From assembly GCA_027489035.1 (NCBI GenBank), contig JAIYAN010000016.1, positions 42,629 to 106,628 on the forward strand: DNA of 64,000 bases, written 5' to 3'. This DNA is from Chitinophagaceae bacterium. GTDB lineage: Bacteria; Bacteroidota; Bacteroidia; Chitinophagales; Chitinophagaceae. The notes under the pieces were generated by a model, which saw nothing but the letters and a program-made list of their open reading frames with translations, was not told the origin of the DNA and did not search any database. Of this stretch, positions 9,201 through 18,771 are shown one piece after another (within the stretch, counting starts at the first letter, position 1; every line of letters starts with the position of its first letter). A program made the translations under genes and the position numbers.

Positions 9201-10638
9201 CTCGGTAAGAAATAATGCGCTTCCATTTACGCATGTGTATGCTAATGCAGGAAATTATACAGTGACATTAAAAGTAAAAACAGATAGAGGTTGTTTTAGT
9301 ATTTTGACGCCTCAACAAATTGTTATTAATAACATGCCTTTGCCAGATTTTAGTTTTCCAGCTTCATTATGTTTTCCAGGAAGTGTAGCATTTACCAATA
9401 ATACAACTATTGCAGATGGCACATTATCTCAAATGAATTACAACTGGGATTTTGGAGATTTGAACAATAGTACTGCAACAACTCCAACACATAACTATGG
9501 TTCAGCCGGACAATACAATGTAACGGTAACGGCTACCAGCAATAATGGATGTATCAAATCTACCACACTTCCTTTATCAATTTACGGAACTCCTGTGGCT
9601 GGATATTCGGTAAATAATGTTGGAAATATTTGTAGCAATACATCTTTAAACATTACGAATACAAGTATTGTAAATGGATTGGGAAATGTTGTTGGGATTG
9701 AAATTTTCTGGGATTATTTAATAGACCCTACTAATGTTACAGTTGATAATAGTCCTGCAGCCAATGAAGTTTACAGTCATACATATCCTGTATTTGGAAG
9801 TCCACTAACTAAGGTCTACAAAGTGTTGATTAGGGCAAAAAACGAATCGGGTTGTACAAATGATTATAGTTTGGATGTAACTGTTCAAGCCGCTCCAAAT
9901 GTAGTGTTTAATAACATGACTGGTATTTGTCAGGAGTCACCTGCATTTAATTTGAATGCTGCAAGTAATACAACTGCTCTAACAGGCACAGGAATTTACA
10001 GTGGTTCAGGTGTTAGTAATGGCAACTTGTTTACACCCGAAGATGCAGGTGTAGGAACACAAATCCTAACGTATACGTTTACTGGAGATAATGGCTGCGT
10101 ATCTTCTGCAACAGCATCTATAGCCGTATATCCAACACCGTTATTAAACCTTGGTCCGGATAGAAATGTATTGGAAGGGAATTCGATCACCTTAACACCT
10201 GTTGTAATTTCAGGTACAGGGCTTTCTTATTTATGGAATCCGGGAACATATTTAAGCAGTATTTCTTTAAGCAATCCAATTTGTACACCTAGAGAAGATA
10301 TTCGATACGCTTTGAAAATTGTATCTGCAGATGGCTGTAAAAATGAAGATGACATTTTCATCAAAGTGGTAAAAGATTTCGTTGTGCCCAATACATTTAC
10401 ACCTAATGGTGATGGTATCAATGATTTATGGAAAATTGAAAACATGGTTTTTTATCCAAACCACAGGCTTGAAGTGTTTAATCGCAATGGACAAAAATTA
10501 TTTGAATCAACAAATTATAATGGAGATTGGGACGGTACATACAAAGGCAAGCCGCTTCCATCTGGTACATATTACTATATTATAGACCTTAATGGGGCAA
10601 GGGCTTCAAAGAAAGGCTATGTTACAATTATTAGATAA
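6244..10638 (+). CDS. Giant secreted adhesin: IgGFc-binding, multiple PKD, T9SS type B tail (1464 aa)
   Basis: The signal peptide ends at about residue 29 (LHA|Q). The IgGFc-binding-type domain starts almost immediately (DFWTGYGP at about 38) and runs to about 500. Six PKD domains follow, beginning near residues 606, 691, 776, 861, 945 and 1033; most carry a WxFGD-type motif (one has WDYGD). A PKD-like module at about 1117 and an Ig-like module near 1217 come next. The CHU_C type B sorting domain spans about 1379-1464 (FTPNGDGINDLW, FNRNGQ, LPSGTYYYII). It lacks the Fn3-like N-terminal repeats of its neighbours. Two ATGs (6244, 6247) are possible starts. The C-terminal third is closely similar to that of the next protein, pointing to local duplication. 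The role is inferred to be surface adhesion or gliding. Confidence 0.9.
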   Translation: MMVNLFSVFNKNWKCLIGLLFLFITNLHAQDFSNRGTDFWTGYGPHEKISGGTSDMTLYFTSDDTATITIYVGNTLFQTLSVPANTITASNNIPETGASDARLQNELVYVNKGIFIHSTSPVVAYAQIWGSKVTATTILFPVKTLGRKYTSLNYTQLSNTSGMRSYLFIVATENATRVEVKPNATTSAGLVAGVWTSRTLNRGDVWLIKGGTDATDLTGTQIRSVSNGGATCKPIAVFSGSQKISVTCSNSSASGDNFFQQCFPISAWGRNFVSAPTAGLNYSNNVYRVMINPDSLSTVVKVNGVTLPGAVPGLSPAVNPLTPGVAINRTNNLYFEFVTGAPVKIESTAPVMVAQYISNRTNCGNNFSSIGDPDMIYMSPVEQTIDSIIVSPVPTENNDATNFININMKTADVPNFTIKNQANVNVPFTFSINPADPQYSYAQIALTAGYANNVFYKLKTTTGGFNAIAYGYATSESYAYNAGTNVRNLNYFLTSANPLATNDNTPVCKGTPTRISITLPYIPTALTFDFLNNSNISPNTNVTITNPTVDSSYVLNGTPLYVFHLTGLYTFNGIGIAPIRVFATNPSGDGCNGVEELNFEFNVVGGPRANFNWNFSGCATNPVSFLNLSTDSVHSITNWQWNFGDATGNSNVANPTYTYGAGGAYNVNLNVTNNQGCYDDTTIVFTINNSPSAAFSFTGISCVGNSISFNDQSTILNGNISNWYWDYGDGTRDTFSVSTNPSHVFTSAGTYTVTLVVDNANGCRSTHTETVVVGNRPVPNFTLPGNVCLPGGVAIFTNTSTVTGGGTMTYTWNFGDGSPTSNQTSPSHNYTTTGPFSVTLTASLGTCSKDTVKIFNTLYPKPVANFSVNPETCLNTPTVFTDLSTASNSTINNWSWNFGDAGTSTNQNPTHTYTTAGNYSVTLQVTTDKGCTDDTIRSIIINPLPTASFTISNPRCETQAVTFTDASVPNAGIITEWSWDFGDGNTSVRNNALPFTHVYANAGNYTVTLKVKTDRGCFSILTPQQIVINNMPLPDFSFPASLCFPGSVAFTNNTTIADGTLSQMNYNWDFGDLNNSTATTPTHNYGSAGQYNVTVTATSNNGCIKSTTLPLSIYGTPVAGYSVNNVGNICSNTSLNITNTSIVNGLGNVVGIEIFWDYLIDPTNVTVDNSPAANEVYSHTYPVFGSPLTKVYKVLIRAKNESGCTNDYSLDVTVQAAPNVVFNNMTGICQESPAFNLNAASNTTALTGTGIYSGSGVSNGNLFTPEDAGVGTQILTYTFTGDNGCVSSATASIAVYPTPLLNLGPDRNVLEGNSITLTPVVISGTGLSYLWNPGTYLSSISLSNPICTPREDIRYALKIVSADGCKNEDDIFIKVVKDFVVPNTFTPNGDGINDLWKIENMVFYPNHRLEVFNRNGQKLFESTNYNGDWDGTYKGKPLPSGTYYYIIDLNGARASKKGYVTIIR

Positions 10639-10654
10639 AAAAAAGAATTCGCAT

Positions 10655-13600
10655 ATGAGAGTATTTTTATTAACGCTGGGTTTTGTATTGATGTCTGTAT
10701 TGGGTGCATATGCACAACCGTATAATTATACAGTGGAAGGATTTGACAATGCTATATTCCCAACAGCTACACCTGGCCCTGCTGTTGAAACACAGTACAT
10801 TTCTCCTACAGGAGCATGGTCCATTTTTAAAGGTTACACGGTAACGGGAACAGATCCTTGTCCTAATGATGGTACCAACAGGGCTTTACGTTTTTTGGCA
10901 AACAATTCAGGATATGTGGTAACACCCACATTATTACTAGGTGCTGGCACTTTGACTTTTAATACCAGAAGAACAGGGAGAGACTTTACATACTATACTT
11001 CAACAGATAATGGTGCTACATGGGTTTTAGCTGGTGCTGTGAATACGGGAGCGACAGCTTGTAACACTATTTCAGTTGTATTCAACAGTGGCGTAATAAA
11101 CAGAATAAAGATTGCAAGTTTGATAGCCAATGACTTAGGTATCGACAATGTGCTAATTACAGGGTTCACTACAGTAGCTCCATCAGTTACTACAACCACA
11201 GCATCTGCTGTAACATTTACCACTGCTACATCTGGAGGAAACGTAACTTTTGATGGAGGGGCACCTGTATCTGCAAGAGGAGTTTGCTGGAGCACTGCAC
11301 CCAATCCTACCATAGCTAACTCGCTTACATCAAATGGTACAGGTTTGGGCAGTTTTACAAGTAGTTTGGCAGGTTTGAGTCCGGGTACAACATACTACGT
11401 TCGTGCATATGCAACCAATCAGGCTGGAACAGGGTATGGTAATGAAATAACATTTACTACACCAGTTGCTGTACCAACATTAACGGCTACACCATCAACC
11501 ATTCCTTTTGGAATCGTTTATCAAGGTGCATTTTCAACAGAACAATCATTTACCGTTACGGGTATTTATTTGTCACCTGCAACAGGCAACGTAACCATCA
11601 CACCACCTCCGGGTTATATCGTTTCATTAACAAGTGGTTCAGGTTTTACGTCAAGTTTATCAATACCATACACAGGTGGTACATTAGGTCCATTAACCAT
11701 TTACATTAGATTTGCGCCTCCACTATATGGCAATTACGATGGAAATATTTCAATTAATGGCGGTGGAGCACCTGCTGCAAGTATTGCTGTTACGGGTATT
11801 GGCTCACAATTGCCACAGGCTGGAACATTAACCAATATGGGTGTTGATTTCTGGACTGGGTATGGTTATCATTCCAGAATGAGTAATAATAACACGGGAA
11901 GCGGACCGTTTATGTCTTTGTATATTTCAGCGAAGCAAGCTGCTACAGTTCGTGTATCCCTACCCGGTATAGCGGATCCATCATTTCCAAGAACAATTAC
12001 AATTCCAGCAAATACTTCCGTTGAAGTAACCAATTTTCCTCAAGGCGATTTTAATAATAATAATGATAATCCAACAGGACTTCCTGATGCGCGTTTATAC
12101 TTTACCGGTATAACTCCAAGAGGAATTCATTTAGAGAGTTTGAATGGAGTACCAGTTGCCGTTTATGAGCATACTTATGGACAAGATGCAGCCGGTGCGA
12201 TGTTGTTATTTCCTACAAATACTTGGGGAGCTACATATAACGTAGTTTCGTTGGGTGGAAAATCAAATAGTGGTGTGCCCAATTCATTTTTCTTTGTAAT
12301 GGCAGCTGAAGATCAAACACAAATTGAAATCACGCCAACTGCAGATATTATTGATTCATCTTCCGCAACTTTATTCAATTCAAATACACCAGCTGCTAAT
12401 ATTTTATATCCTGCCGGTGTACCATTCACAATCACTTTAAATAAAGGGCAGATTTTTAATGCCATGGCAAGAATTGTAGGGTCTGGTAGTAATGGCGTTT
12501 CTCAGGATTTCACGGGAACTTTAGTAAGAAGTACAGATTGCAATAACAAGAAGATTGCCGTGTGGGCAGGTAATGGAAGAACATTTATGAATACAGTGGG
12601 TTGTACCCAAAATGCTGGTTCAGATAACATGGTACAACAAATGTTTCCTCGTGTTGCTTGGGGTACAAAATATTTAACCACGCCTACAAAAACTATGGAG
12701 TATGGCATTTATAAGATTTGTGTCCTTGATCCAACTACACAAGTTTGGTTTAATAACCCAACACGAACTACCCCATTAACTGGTCTAGTAAATAATTTTT
12801 ACTATCAGGTAGAAAGCAATAGTCCAAATCTGATTGAGAGTGATAAGCCCATCATGGTGATTCAATATATCGTTACTGGTGGCTGTAAAAACAACACATT
12901 TGGTAATAATGGAAATGGTGACCCTGAAATGATTATTCTCAGTCCTGTTCAGCAAGCGGTAAATAACATTTCCGTTTTCTCTGCAGCAAAATTGAATATC
13001 AATAATGGAGCTAGTTATATAAATGTGGCCATAAAAACGACTGGAGTTCCAAGTTTCAAATTAGACCCAATTACCAATCCAACCAATGTTTGTGATACGG
13101 GTGCATCAAGTTTTACTGGAGCTGCGTATGCAAGTGCGCCAATTATTCCAGTAGCTAATGCGTTTAGACCTCATCCGTTTGCAGCAGGATATTCAGTTGC
13201 CAAATTCAAAGTATCAAGTGGACAGTATCACAATTTGGTTTCAGATAGTGGCTTCAATGCCATTGCTTATGGTATGGCAGGTGGTGAAAGTTATGGATAC
13301 AATGCGGGTACTGCTATCCGTGATCTTTCTGCAATTGTACAAACATTGAATCCATTTGATACTATTTCAGGAGGTAAAACATGTAAAGGGAATCCTGTAA
13401 GATTACAGATTGCAGTGCCTTATTTGTCTTCATCAATTGATTCTATCAAATGGGATATGGGAACAAATGCAAACATCACGCCGAATGGCACTTTCATGCA
13501 AATAAATCCTGTTCCAGTAAGGACCTATGTCGACAATGAAATAACTTATTCTGTTTATAATATGACCGTGCCTGTAGTATTTAATGCTTCAGGTGTGTAT

Positions 13601-16600
13601 AGAGTATCGGCTACCATTTTCGGAACTTTCTCTAGTGAATGTGGAAATTCGCAGCTAATACCTATTGATATGGAAGTTGTTTCGGATACGGCTAGGTTTA
13701 ATTTCACCACAACTGGATGTACAAGTAGTGTTGTACAATTTACGGATTCATCTGCAGCCTACACGGGTGGATCGATTGTAAGTTGGCAGTGGAATTTTGG
13801 TGATGCAACTACTTATACTGGACAAAATCCACCGAATCATACTTTTCCTGCAATTGGTATTTATAATGTAAGTGTAAGAACTGTAAATAATCTGGGTTGT
13901 TTTGCAGATACCACAAGGATTGTGGATTTAACAGGAGGCTTGGTGGCAAATTTCGGTGTAGCACCAGATAGTATCATTTGCACAGGCAATACCATCACAT
14001 TCTCTGATTCATCAACCAACACAGGCCCTTATGGACCAATAACCAACTGGAATTGGAATTTTGGAATTGGTTCCAATGTAAATGCAAACACCAACGCCAA
14101 TCAAACGTATACATATAATACACCAGGAACTTACACCGCTACTTTGCAAGTACAAACCGGAAATGGTTGTTTGAGTAATATTGATAGCATTCATATTTCA
14201 GTAAATGCTGCACCAGTTATCACACTCACCTCTGCTGCAACTACACCCAATCAAACCATATGTGTTAATAATGCTTCTTCCAATATTACTTATGCATTAA
14301 CAGGAGGAGCTACAGGCGCTACCTTAAGTGGAGCTTTACCATCGGGAATGACAGGTAGTTTTAATGCTGGAGTTTTCACCATTTCAGGTACACCAACCGT
14401 TACGGGCACATTTAATTATACAGTAACAACAGTAAGTACATGTACCAACGTTACATTAAGCGGAGCGATTACAGTAATTGCCACACCAACAATAACATTA
14501 ACTTCTGCAACAACATCTACAGCACAAACCCTTTGTGTAAATGATGTTATTTCAAATATTACATACTCAATTGGAGGTAGTGGCACTAGCGCTACAGTTA
14601 CGGGACTACCTTCAGGCGTTACAGGCGTTTATAACGCAGGAGTATTTACCATCAGTGGAACACCAACGGTATCAGGTGTTTTCAATTATACCGTTACCAC
14701 GGTGAGCCCTTGTACACAGGTTTCATTAACGGGTTCAATTACGGTAAATGCATTGCCTACAATTACATTAACTTCTGCTGCATCAACTTCATCACAAACC
14801 GTTTGTGCAAATAGTGCAATTGTAAATATTACTTATGCATTAGCCGGATCTGCAACCAGTGCCACACTAACAGGAACATTACCTGCAGGCGTTACAGGAA
14901 CATTTGCTTCGGGTGTATTCACCATAAGTGGAACGCCAACAGCAACAGGTGTTTTCAATTATACGGTTACTTCTGTTAGCCCTTGTACCAACGTTTCATT
15001 AACTGGAAGCATTTCAGTAAATGCCGCACCAACAATTTCATTAACATCTGCAACTGCAACAGCAGCTCAAACCATTTGTAATAACACCGCTATTACCAAC
15101 ATTACATATTCGATTGGAGGTAGTGGAAATGGAGCAGCAGTTACGGCAACTTTACCTCCGGGTGTTACTGGGGTTTTCAATGCAGGTGTATTTACCATTA
15201 GTGGAACACCAACTGCTTCAGGTACTTTCAATTATACAGTTAGCACGGTTAGTCCTTGTGCAAACGTATCATTAAGTGGAAGCATTACCGTATTGGCTCA
15301 ACCTACTATTGCAACATCTACACCAACAACACAAACGGTATGTTCAAATAATGCGATAAGCAACATGATTTTCACATTGGGTGGTAGTGCTACAAATGCA
15401 GCCATTACTGGTGCATTGCCAACAGGCGTTACAGGCAGCTATGATGCCACAACATCAACGTATACGATTTCTGGAACACCAACCAATACAGGCACTTTCA
15501 ACTTTACAGTTAACACCATTAGTGTTTGTACAAATACAAATATCAACGCAACATTAATCGTAAATCCTGGTCCTACAATTTCACTTGCCACACAAGCATC
15601 AACCACTAGTCAAACGGTTTGTAACAATGCTGCCATTGCAAATATTGGGTACAATATTGGTGGTAGTGGAACTGGCGCAAATGTAACAGGATTACCTGCT
15701 GGGGTAACTGGAACGTATAATGCAGGCGTGTTTACCATCAGTGGTACACCAACAGTTTCAGGCGTTTTCAATTATACCGTAAATACAGAAAGTCCTTGTG
15801 CAAATTTATCTTTATCGGGTACAATCACCGTATTGGAATTGCCAACTATAAACTTAACCACTCCCGCTACAACAGCAAACCAATCGATTTGTGTGAATAG
15901 TGCTTTATCTATTATTACTTATTCTTTTGGTGGAAGTGCTACTAATGCTACATTAACAGGAACTTTACCAACTGGGGTTACAGGTTCATTCAATGCAGGT
16001 GTATTTACAATCAGCGGTACGCCTACGGTTTCTGGTGTATTTAATTATACCATCACCAGTGTTAGTGTATGCAATAACGTTAGTTTAACTGGAACAATAA
16101 CTATAAATGCATTACCAATTGCCTCATTTACATTTAGTAATATTAGATGTACTGGTGATGCGGTAACTTTTACAGATGGTTCAACGCCAAATGCCGCAAG
16201 CATCAGCCAATGGCAATGGAATTTTGGAGATGGGCAAACACAGACTAATACAACACCTGGAACGGTAACAAATACTTACGCATCGTCAAGTACATTCCCG
16301 GTTTCATTGATCATAACAAATTCTAATGGATGTATAAGTACTCCAGCATTGGTTCAAGTGACCATCAATCCTAAACCTACTGCTGCTTTTAGTTTTACTG
16401 ATGTTTGTATTCCTACTGGTTCTGCAGTATTTACAGATAACAGTACTATCGTATCAGGAACAATAAATCAATGGTCTTGGAATTTTGGTGATGCTACACC
16501 TGTAGTTACTACTCAAAATCCTACACATATTTATGCAAATGGTGGTACGTATAATGTTACCTTAACTACAACTTCGGCATTGGGATGTATAAAAGATTCT

Positions 16601-17674
16601 ACAAGAGCGATTGTTGTTTACAATGCACCAACAGCTTCTTATACAATTAACAACGTAGGAAATGTTTGTAGCAATACTCCATTAAATATCACCAATACCA
16701 GTGTGGTAAATGGTTTTGGTACAATAAACCTAGTAGAAATTTATTGGGATTTCAATGGTAATCCAGGATTGGTTTCAACCGATAATACGCCAACTACCGG
16801 AGAAATTTACACGCATAGTTACCCAGTATTTGGTACGCCAGCAACCATTACATACAAAGTGCTTATAAAAGCATATAGTGGCAATGGATGCGTTGGAGAA
16901 TATTTTCAAGATATAACTGTTTATGCAGCACCTGATGTACAGTTTGATCCAATTAGTCCAGTTTGTCAGGAAATTCCTTCTGTTACATTAGCATCTGCTT
17001 TTGATGTATTCAATAATACAGGAGTTGGTACCTATTCTGGTGATGGAATAACAGCTAGTCCAGTTTTTATTCCTGCAACTGCTGGAACAGGTAATCACAC
17101 GATATCTTATCTTTTTGTTGCGTCTAATGGTTGTCGTGATTCTGCTACTCAAACTATCCAAGTTAACCCTACACCAATTTTTGATTTAGGTCCAGATAGA
17201 AATATATTAGAAGGAGATCAAGTAACGTTAACTCCACTAACGGCTATCGGTAATGGTTTGAGTTATCTTTGGAGTCCGGGTACATATCTTAACAGTGTAA
17301 ATATAGCTGCACCAATTTGCACACCTACCAATGATATTACTTATACTGTAAATGTAATTTCTGGAGATGGTTGTAAAGCAGATGATGATTTGTTTATCAA
17401 AGTGGTTAGAGATTTCGTAGTGCCTAACACATTTACACCAAACGGAGATGGTATAAATGACGTTTGGACAATTGAAAATTTGTCATTGTATCCTAATTAC
17501 CACATTCAAGTGTTTAATAGGTATGGTCAAGCAATGTATGATACCAAAGATTATTCCAAAGCATGGAATGGTACTGTTCAAGGAAAGCCACTGCCTGCAG
17601 GAACGTATTATTATATAATTGATCTTGGCGGGGCACGTAAAACAAAGAAAGGATATGTAACGATTATTAGATAA
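10655..17674 (+). CDS. Giant secreted adhesin with seven tandem 90-aa repeats, PKD, T9SS type B tail (2339 aa)
   Basis: I place the start at the ATG at 10655, which gives a clean signal peptide (AYA|Q, residue 20). An in-frame upstream ATG at 10592 would overlap the previous gene and bury the signal. Order of parts: N-terminal beta domain; one Fn3-like repeat (about 175-270); choice-of-anchor-like domain (about 272-385); IgGFc-binding-type domain (about 391-890); PKD domains near 1011 and 1098; seven tandem repeats (about 1187-1820). PKD domains follow near 1821 and 1908, then PKD-like and Ig-like modules. The CHU_C type B sorting domain is at about 2252-2339. It starts 16 bp after the previous stop and precedes a second PorP/SprF gene. 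It is the longest complete protein in the window. Confidence 0.9.
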   Translation: MRVFLLTLGFVLMSVLGAYAQPYNYTVEGFDNAIFPTATPGPAVETQYISPTGAWSIFKGYTVTGTDPCPNDGTNRALRFLANNSGYVVTPTLLLGAGTLTFNTRRTGRDFTYYTSTDNGATWVLAGAVNTGATACNTISVVFNSGVINRIKIASLIANDLGIDNVLITGFTTVAPSVTTTTASAVTFTTATSGGNVTFDGGAPVSARGVCWSTAPNPTIANSLTSNGTGLGSFTSSLAGLSPGTTYYVRAYATNQAGTGYGNEITFTTPVAVPTLTATPSTIPFGIVYQGAFSTEQSFTVTGIYLSPATGNVTITPPPGYIVSLTSGSGFTSSLSIPYTGGTLGPLTIYIRFAPPLYGNYDGNISINGGGAPAASIAVTGIGSQLPQAGTLTNMGVDFWTGYGYHSRMSNNNTGSGPFMSLYISAKQAATVRVSLPGIADPSFPRTITIPANTSVEVTNFPQGDFNNNNDNPTGLPDARLYFTGITPRGIHLESLNGVPVAVYEHTYGQDAAGAMLLFPTNTWGATYNVVSLGGKSNSGVPNSFFFVMAAEDQTQIEITPTADIIDSSSATLFNSNTPAANILYPAGVPFTITLNKGQIFNAMARIVGSGSNGVSQDFTGTLVRSTDCNNKKIAVWAGNGRTFMNTVGCTQNAGSDNMVQQMFPRVAWGTKYLTTPTKTMEYGIYKICVLDPTTQVWFNNPTRTTPLTGLVNNFYYQVESNSPNLIESDKPIMVIQYIVTGGCKNNTFGNNGNGDPEMIILSPVQQAVNNISVFSAAKLNINNGASYINVAIKTTGVPSFKLDPITNPTNVCDTGASSFTGAAYASAPIIPVANAFRPHPFAAGYSVAKFKVSSGQYHNLVSDSGFNAIAYGMAGGESYGYNAGTAIRDLSAIVQTLNPFDTISGGKTCKGNPVRLQIAVPYLSSSIDSIKWDMGTNANITPNGTFMQINPVPVRTYVDNEITYSVYNMTVPVVFNASGVYRVSATIFGTFSSECGNSQLIPIDMEVVSDTARFNFTTTGCTSSVVQFTDSSAAYTGGSIVSWQWNFGDATTYTGQNPPNHTFPAIGIYNVSVRTVNNLGCFADTTRIVDLTGGLVANFGVAPDSIICTGNTITFSDSSTNTGPYGPITNWNWNFGIGSNVNANTNANQTYTYNTPGTYTATLQVQTGNGCLSNIDSIHISVNAAPVITLTSAATTPNQTICVNNASSNITYALTGGATGATLSGALPSGMTGSFNAGVFTISGTPTVTGTFNYTVTTVSTCTNVTLSGAITVIATPTITLTSATTSTAQTLCVNDVISNITYSIGGSGTSATVTGLPSGVTGVYNAGVFTISGTPTVSGVFNYTVTTVSPCTQVSLTGSITVNALPTITLTSAASTSSQTVCANSAIVNITYALAGSATSATLTGTLPAGVTGTFASGVFTISGTPTATGVFNYTVTSVSPCTNVSLTGSISVNAAPTISLTSATATAAQTICNNTAITNITYSIGGSGNGAAVTATLPPGVTGVFNAGVFTISGTPTASGTFNYTVSTVSPCANVSLSGSITVLAQPTIATSTPTTQTVCSNNAISNMIFTLGGSATNAAITGALPTGVTGSYDATTSTYTISGTPTNTGTFNFTVNTISVCTNTNINATLIVNPGPTISLATQASTTSQTVCNNAAIANIGYNIGGSGTGANVTGLPAGVTGTYNAGVFTISGTPTVSGVFNYTVNTESPCANLSLSGTITVLELPTINLTTPATTANQSICVNSALSIITYSFGGSATNATLTGTLPTGVTGSFNAGVFTISGTPTVSGVFNYTITSVSVCNNVSLTGTITINALPIASFTFSNIRCTGDAVTFTDGSTPNAASISQWQWNFGDGQTQTNTTPGTVTNTYASSSTFPVSLIITNSNGCISTPALVQVTINPKPTAAFSFTDVCIPTGSAVFTDNSTIVSGTINQWSWNFGDATPVVTTQNPTHIYANGGTYNVTLTTTSALGCIKDSTRAIVVYNAPTASYTINNVGNVCSNTPLNITNTSVVNGFGTINLVEIYWDFNGNPGLVSTDNTPTTGEIYTHSYPVFGTPATITYKVLIKAYSGNGCVGEYFQDITVYAAPDVQFDPISPVCQEIPSVTLASAFDVFNNTGVGTYSGDGITASPVFIPATAGTGNHTISYLFVASNGCRDSATQTIQVNPTPIFDLGPDRNILEGDQVTLTPLTAIGNGLSYLWSPGTYLNSVNIAAPICTPTNDITYTVNVISGDGCKADDDLFIKVVRDFVVPNTFTPNGDGINDVWTIENLSLYPNYHIQVFNRYGQAMYDTKDYSKAWNGTVQGKPLPAGTYYYIIDLGGARKTKKGYVTIIR
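14213..16114 (+). repeat. Seven tandem 270-273 bp repeats inside the third adhesin gene
   Basis: Repeat starts, set at the proline before the TITLTS-like strand, are 14213, 14486, 14756, 15029, 15302, 15572 and 15842. Periods are 270 or 273 bp (90 or 91 codons). Each unit carries a cysteine after the first strand (QT-x-C), a GVFTISGTPT-like core, and a second cysteine near VSPC. The units look like PKD-like or Ig-like domains with a conserved disulfide. Copies 5 and 6 are the most diverged. Confidence 0.9.
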
Positions 17675-17723
17675 TCAATAATTTAACCGATATCTGATAT
17701 TGAAGAAAATAAAAAATGAAACG

Positions 17724-18746
17724 ATGAAAAAGTTGTTATTAGTTTTGACTTGTATGGTTTTTGCAAATTTGGCAATAGCTCAACAAAAACCTTATTATAC
17801 CCAATATATTCTGAATAATTATATCATCAATCCTGCTTTTGCAGGGATTGAAAACTATACAGATATTAAGTTTAGTTATAGAAATCAATGGGCAGATTTA
17901 GAAGGGGCGCCAGTTACCTCTTATTTAACCATCAATAAACCTTTTAGTAAGGAACAAGTTCCTTCTACCGTAACAACAATGCAAACTCCGGAAGAAAATC
18001 CATATCTAAATGATAATGATTTAAGTTCAGTTGCTGCGCATCATGGTGGAGGGATTACTTTTATTACAGATAAAACGGGTTATATCAGTCGTACAACTTT
18101 TGGTTTCACCTACGCTTATCATAAACCAGTATCATCTCAATTCATTGTTGCAGCGGGAATTACAGGTGGATTTTCTAATGTTAATTTGGATAGAACAAAA
18201 ATTGTTTGGGGAAGTTTGGATCCCAATGATCCGGCAATAGGATACAACAGTGGAGATTTAAGAAAAGTTATTCCAGAAATTAGTGCTGGCTTGGTGTTAT
18301 ACAACAGTAACTTTTTTATAGGTGCTTCTGCATTAAATGTTGTACCAGGAAAAGTAAATTTTGTAAAAAATGACATTTATGGTGATTTCTTTCAACCTCA
18401 TGTTTTTGTTCAAACAGGGTATAAGTTTTTTCTAAATGACGACTTTTTTGTAGTGCCTTCTGCAACGCTTCAATTCATCAATCCATTGCCAATGTTTGTT
18501 CATCTGAATGCAAAGATGAACTACAAAAATTTAGCTTGGGTTGGCGCTGGTTATAGATTGAAAGATAACCTTAGCGGTTTAGCGGTAATGTCAGGAGTAA
18601 ATTTAGGAAATACAGTCAATGTAAGTTACGCATACAATTCTACAGTAAATGCAAGATTGAAAACATATGTTGGCAATACACATGAGATAGTTGTAGGTTT
18701 TTCAATTGGTAAAAAGCCTGAAAGTTGCCCAACAAATATTTGGTAA
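17724..18746 (+). CDS. PorP/SprF family type IX secretion outer-membrane protein (340 aa)
   Basis: The start is set at ATG 17724; an upstream in-frame TTG at 17700 would only add eight polar residues before the signal peptide. The signal ends near residue 19 (AIA|Q). The mature end has YYTQYILNN then INPAFAGIE, the classic family opening, followed by YRNQW. Predicted alternating beta strands suit an outer-membrane barrel. It differs clearly from the PorP/SprF protein at 5320-6216, so the cluster holds two distinct partners for three type B cargo proteins. It closes the adhesin set, yet the next gene (pectate lyase) starts only 25 bp later with no visible terminator. Confidence 0.92.
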   Translation: MKKLLLVLTCMVFANLAIAQQKPYYTQYILNNYIINPAFAGIENYTDIKFSYRNQWADLEGAPVTSYLTINKPFSKEQVPSTVTTMQTPEENPYLNDNDLSSVAAHHGGGITFITDKTGYISRTTFGFTYAYHKPVSSQFIVAAGITGGFSNVNLDRTKIVWGSLDPNDPAIGYNSGDLRKVIPEISAGLVLYNSNFFIGASALNVVPGKVNFVKNDIYGDFFQPHVFVQTGYKFFLNDDFFVVPSATLQFINPLPMFVHLNAKMNYKNLAWVGAGYRLKDNLSGLAVMSGVNLGNTVNVSYAYNSTVNARLKTYVGNTHEIVVGFSIGKKPESCPTNIW

Positions 18747-18771
18747 TTTTTGTGTTGTAAAATTTTAATCT

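Noticed and set aside
10592..10654. Upstream ATG extension of the third adhesin
   Set aside because: It would overlap the end of the previous gene by 47 bp and put 21 polar residues before a perfect signal peptide; the ATG at 10655 is preferred.
14213..16114. Regular repeats that could suggest a CRISPR array
   Set aside because: The period is 270-273 bp, fully in frame inside a coding sequence, with no short invariant repeat/unique spacer structure and no cas genes.
515..18746. IgGFc-binding domains taken as a sign of host association or immune evasion
   Set aside because: The family name comes from a eukaryotic mucin-like protein. Such domains are common in free-living Bacteroidota T9SS proteins, and the rest of the window points to plant polysaccharide use.
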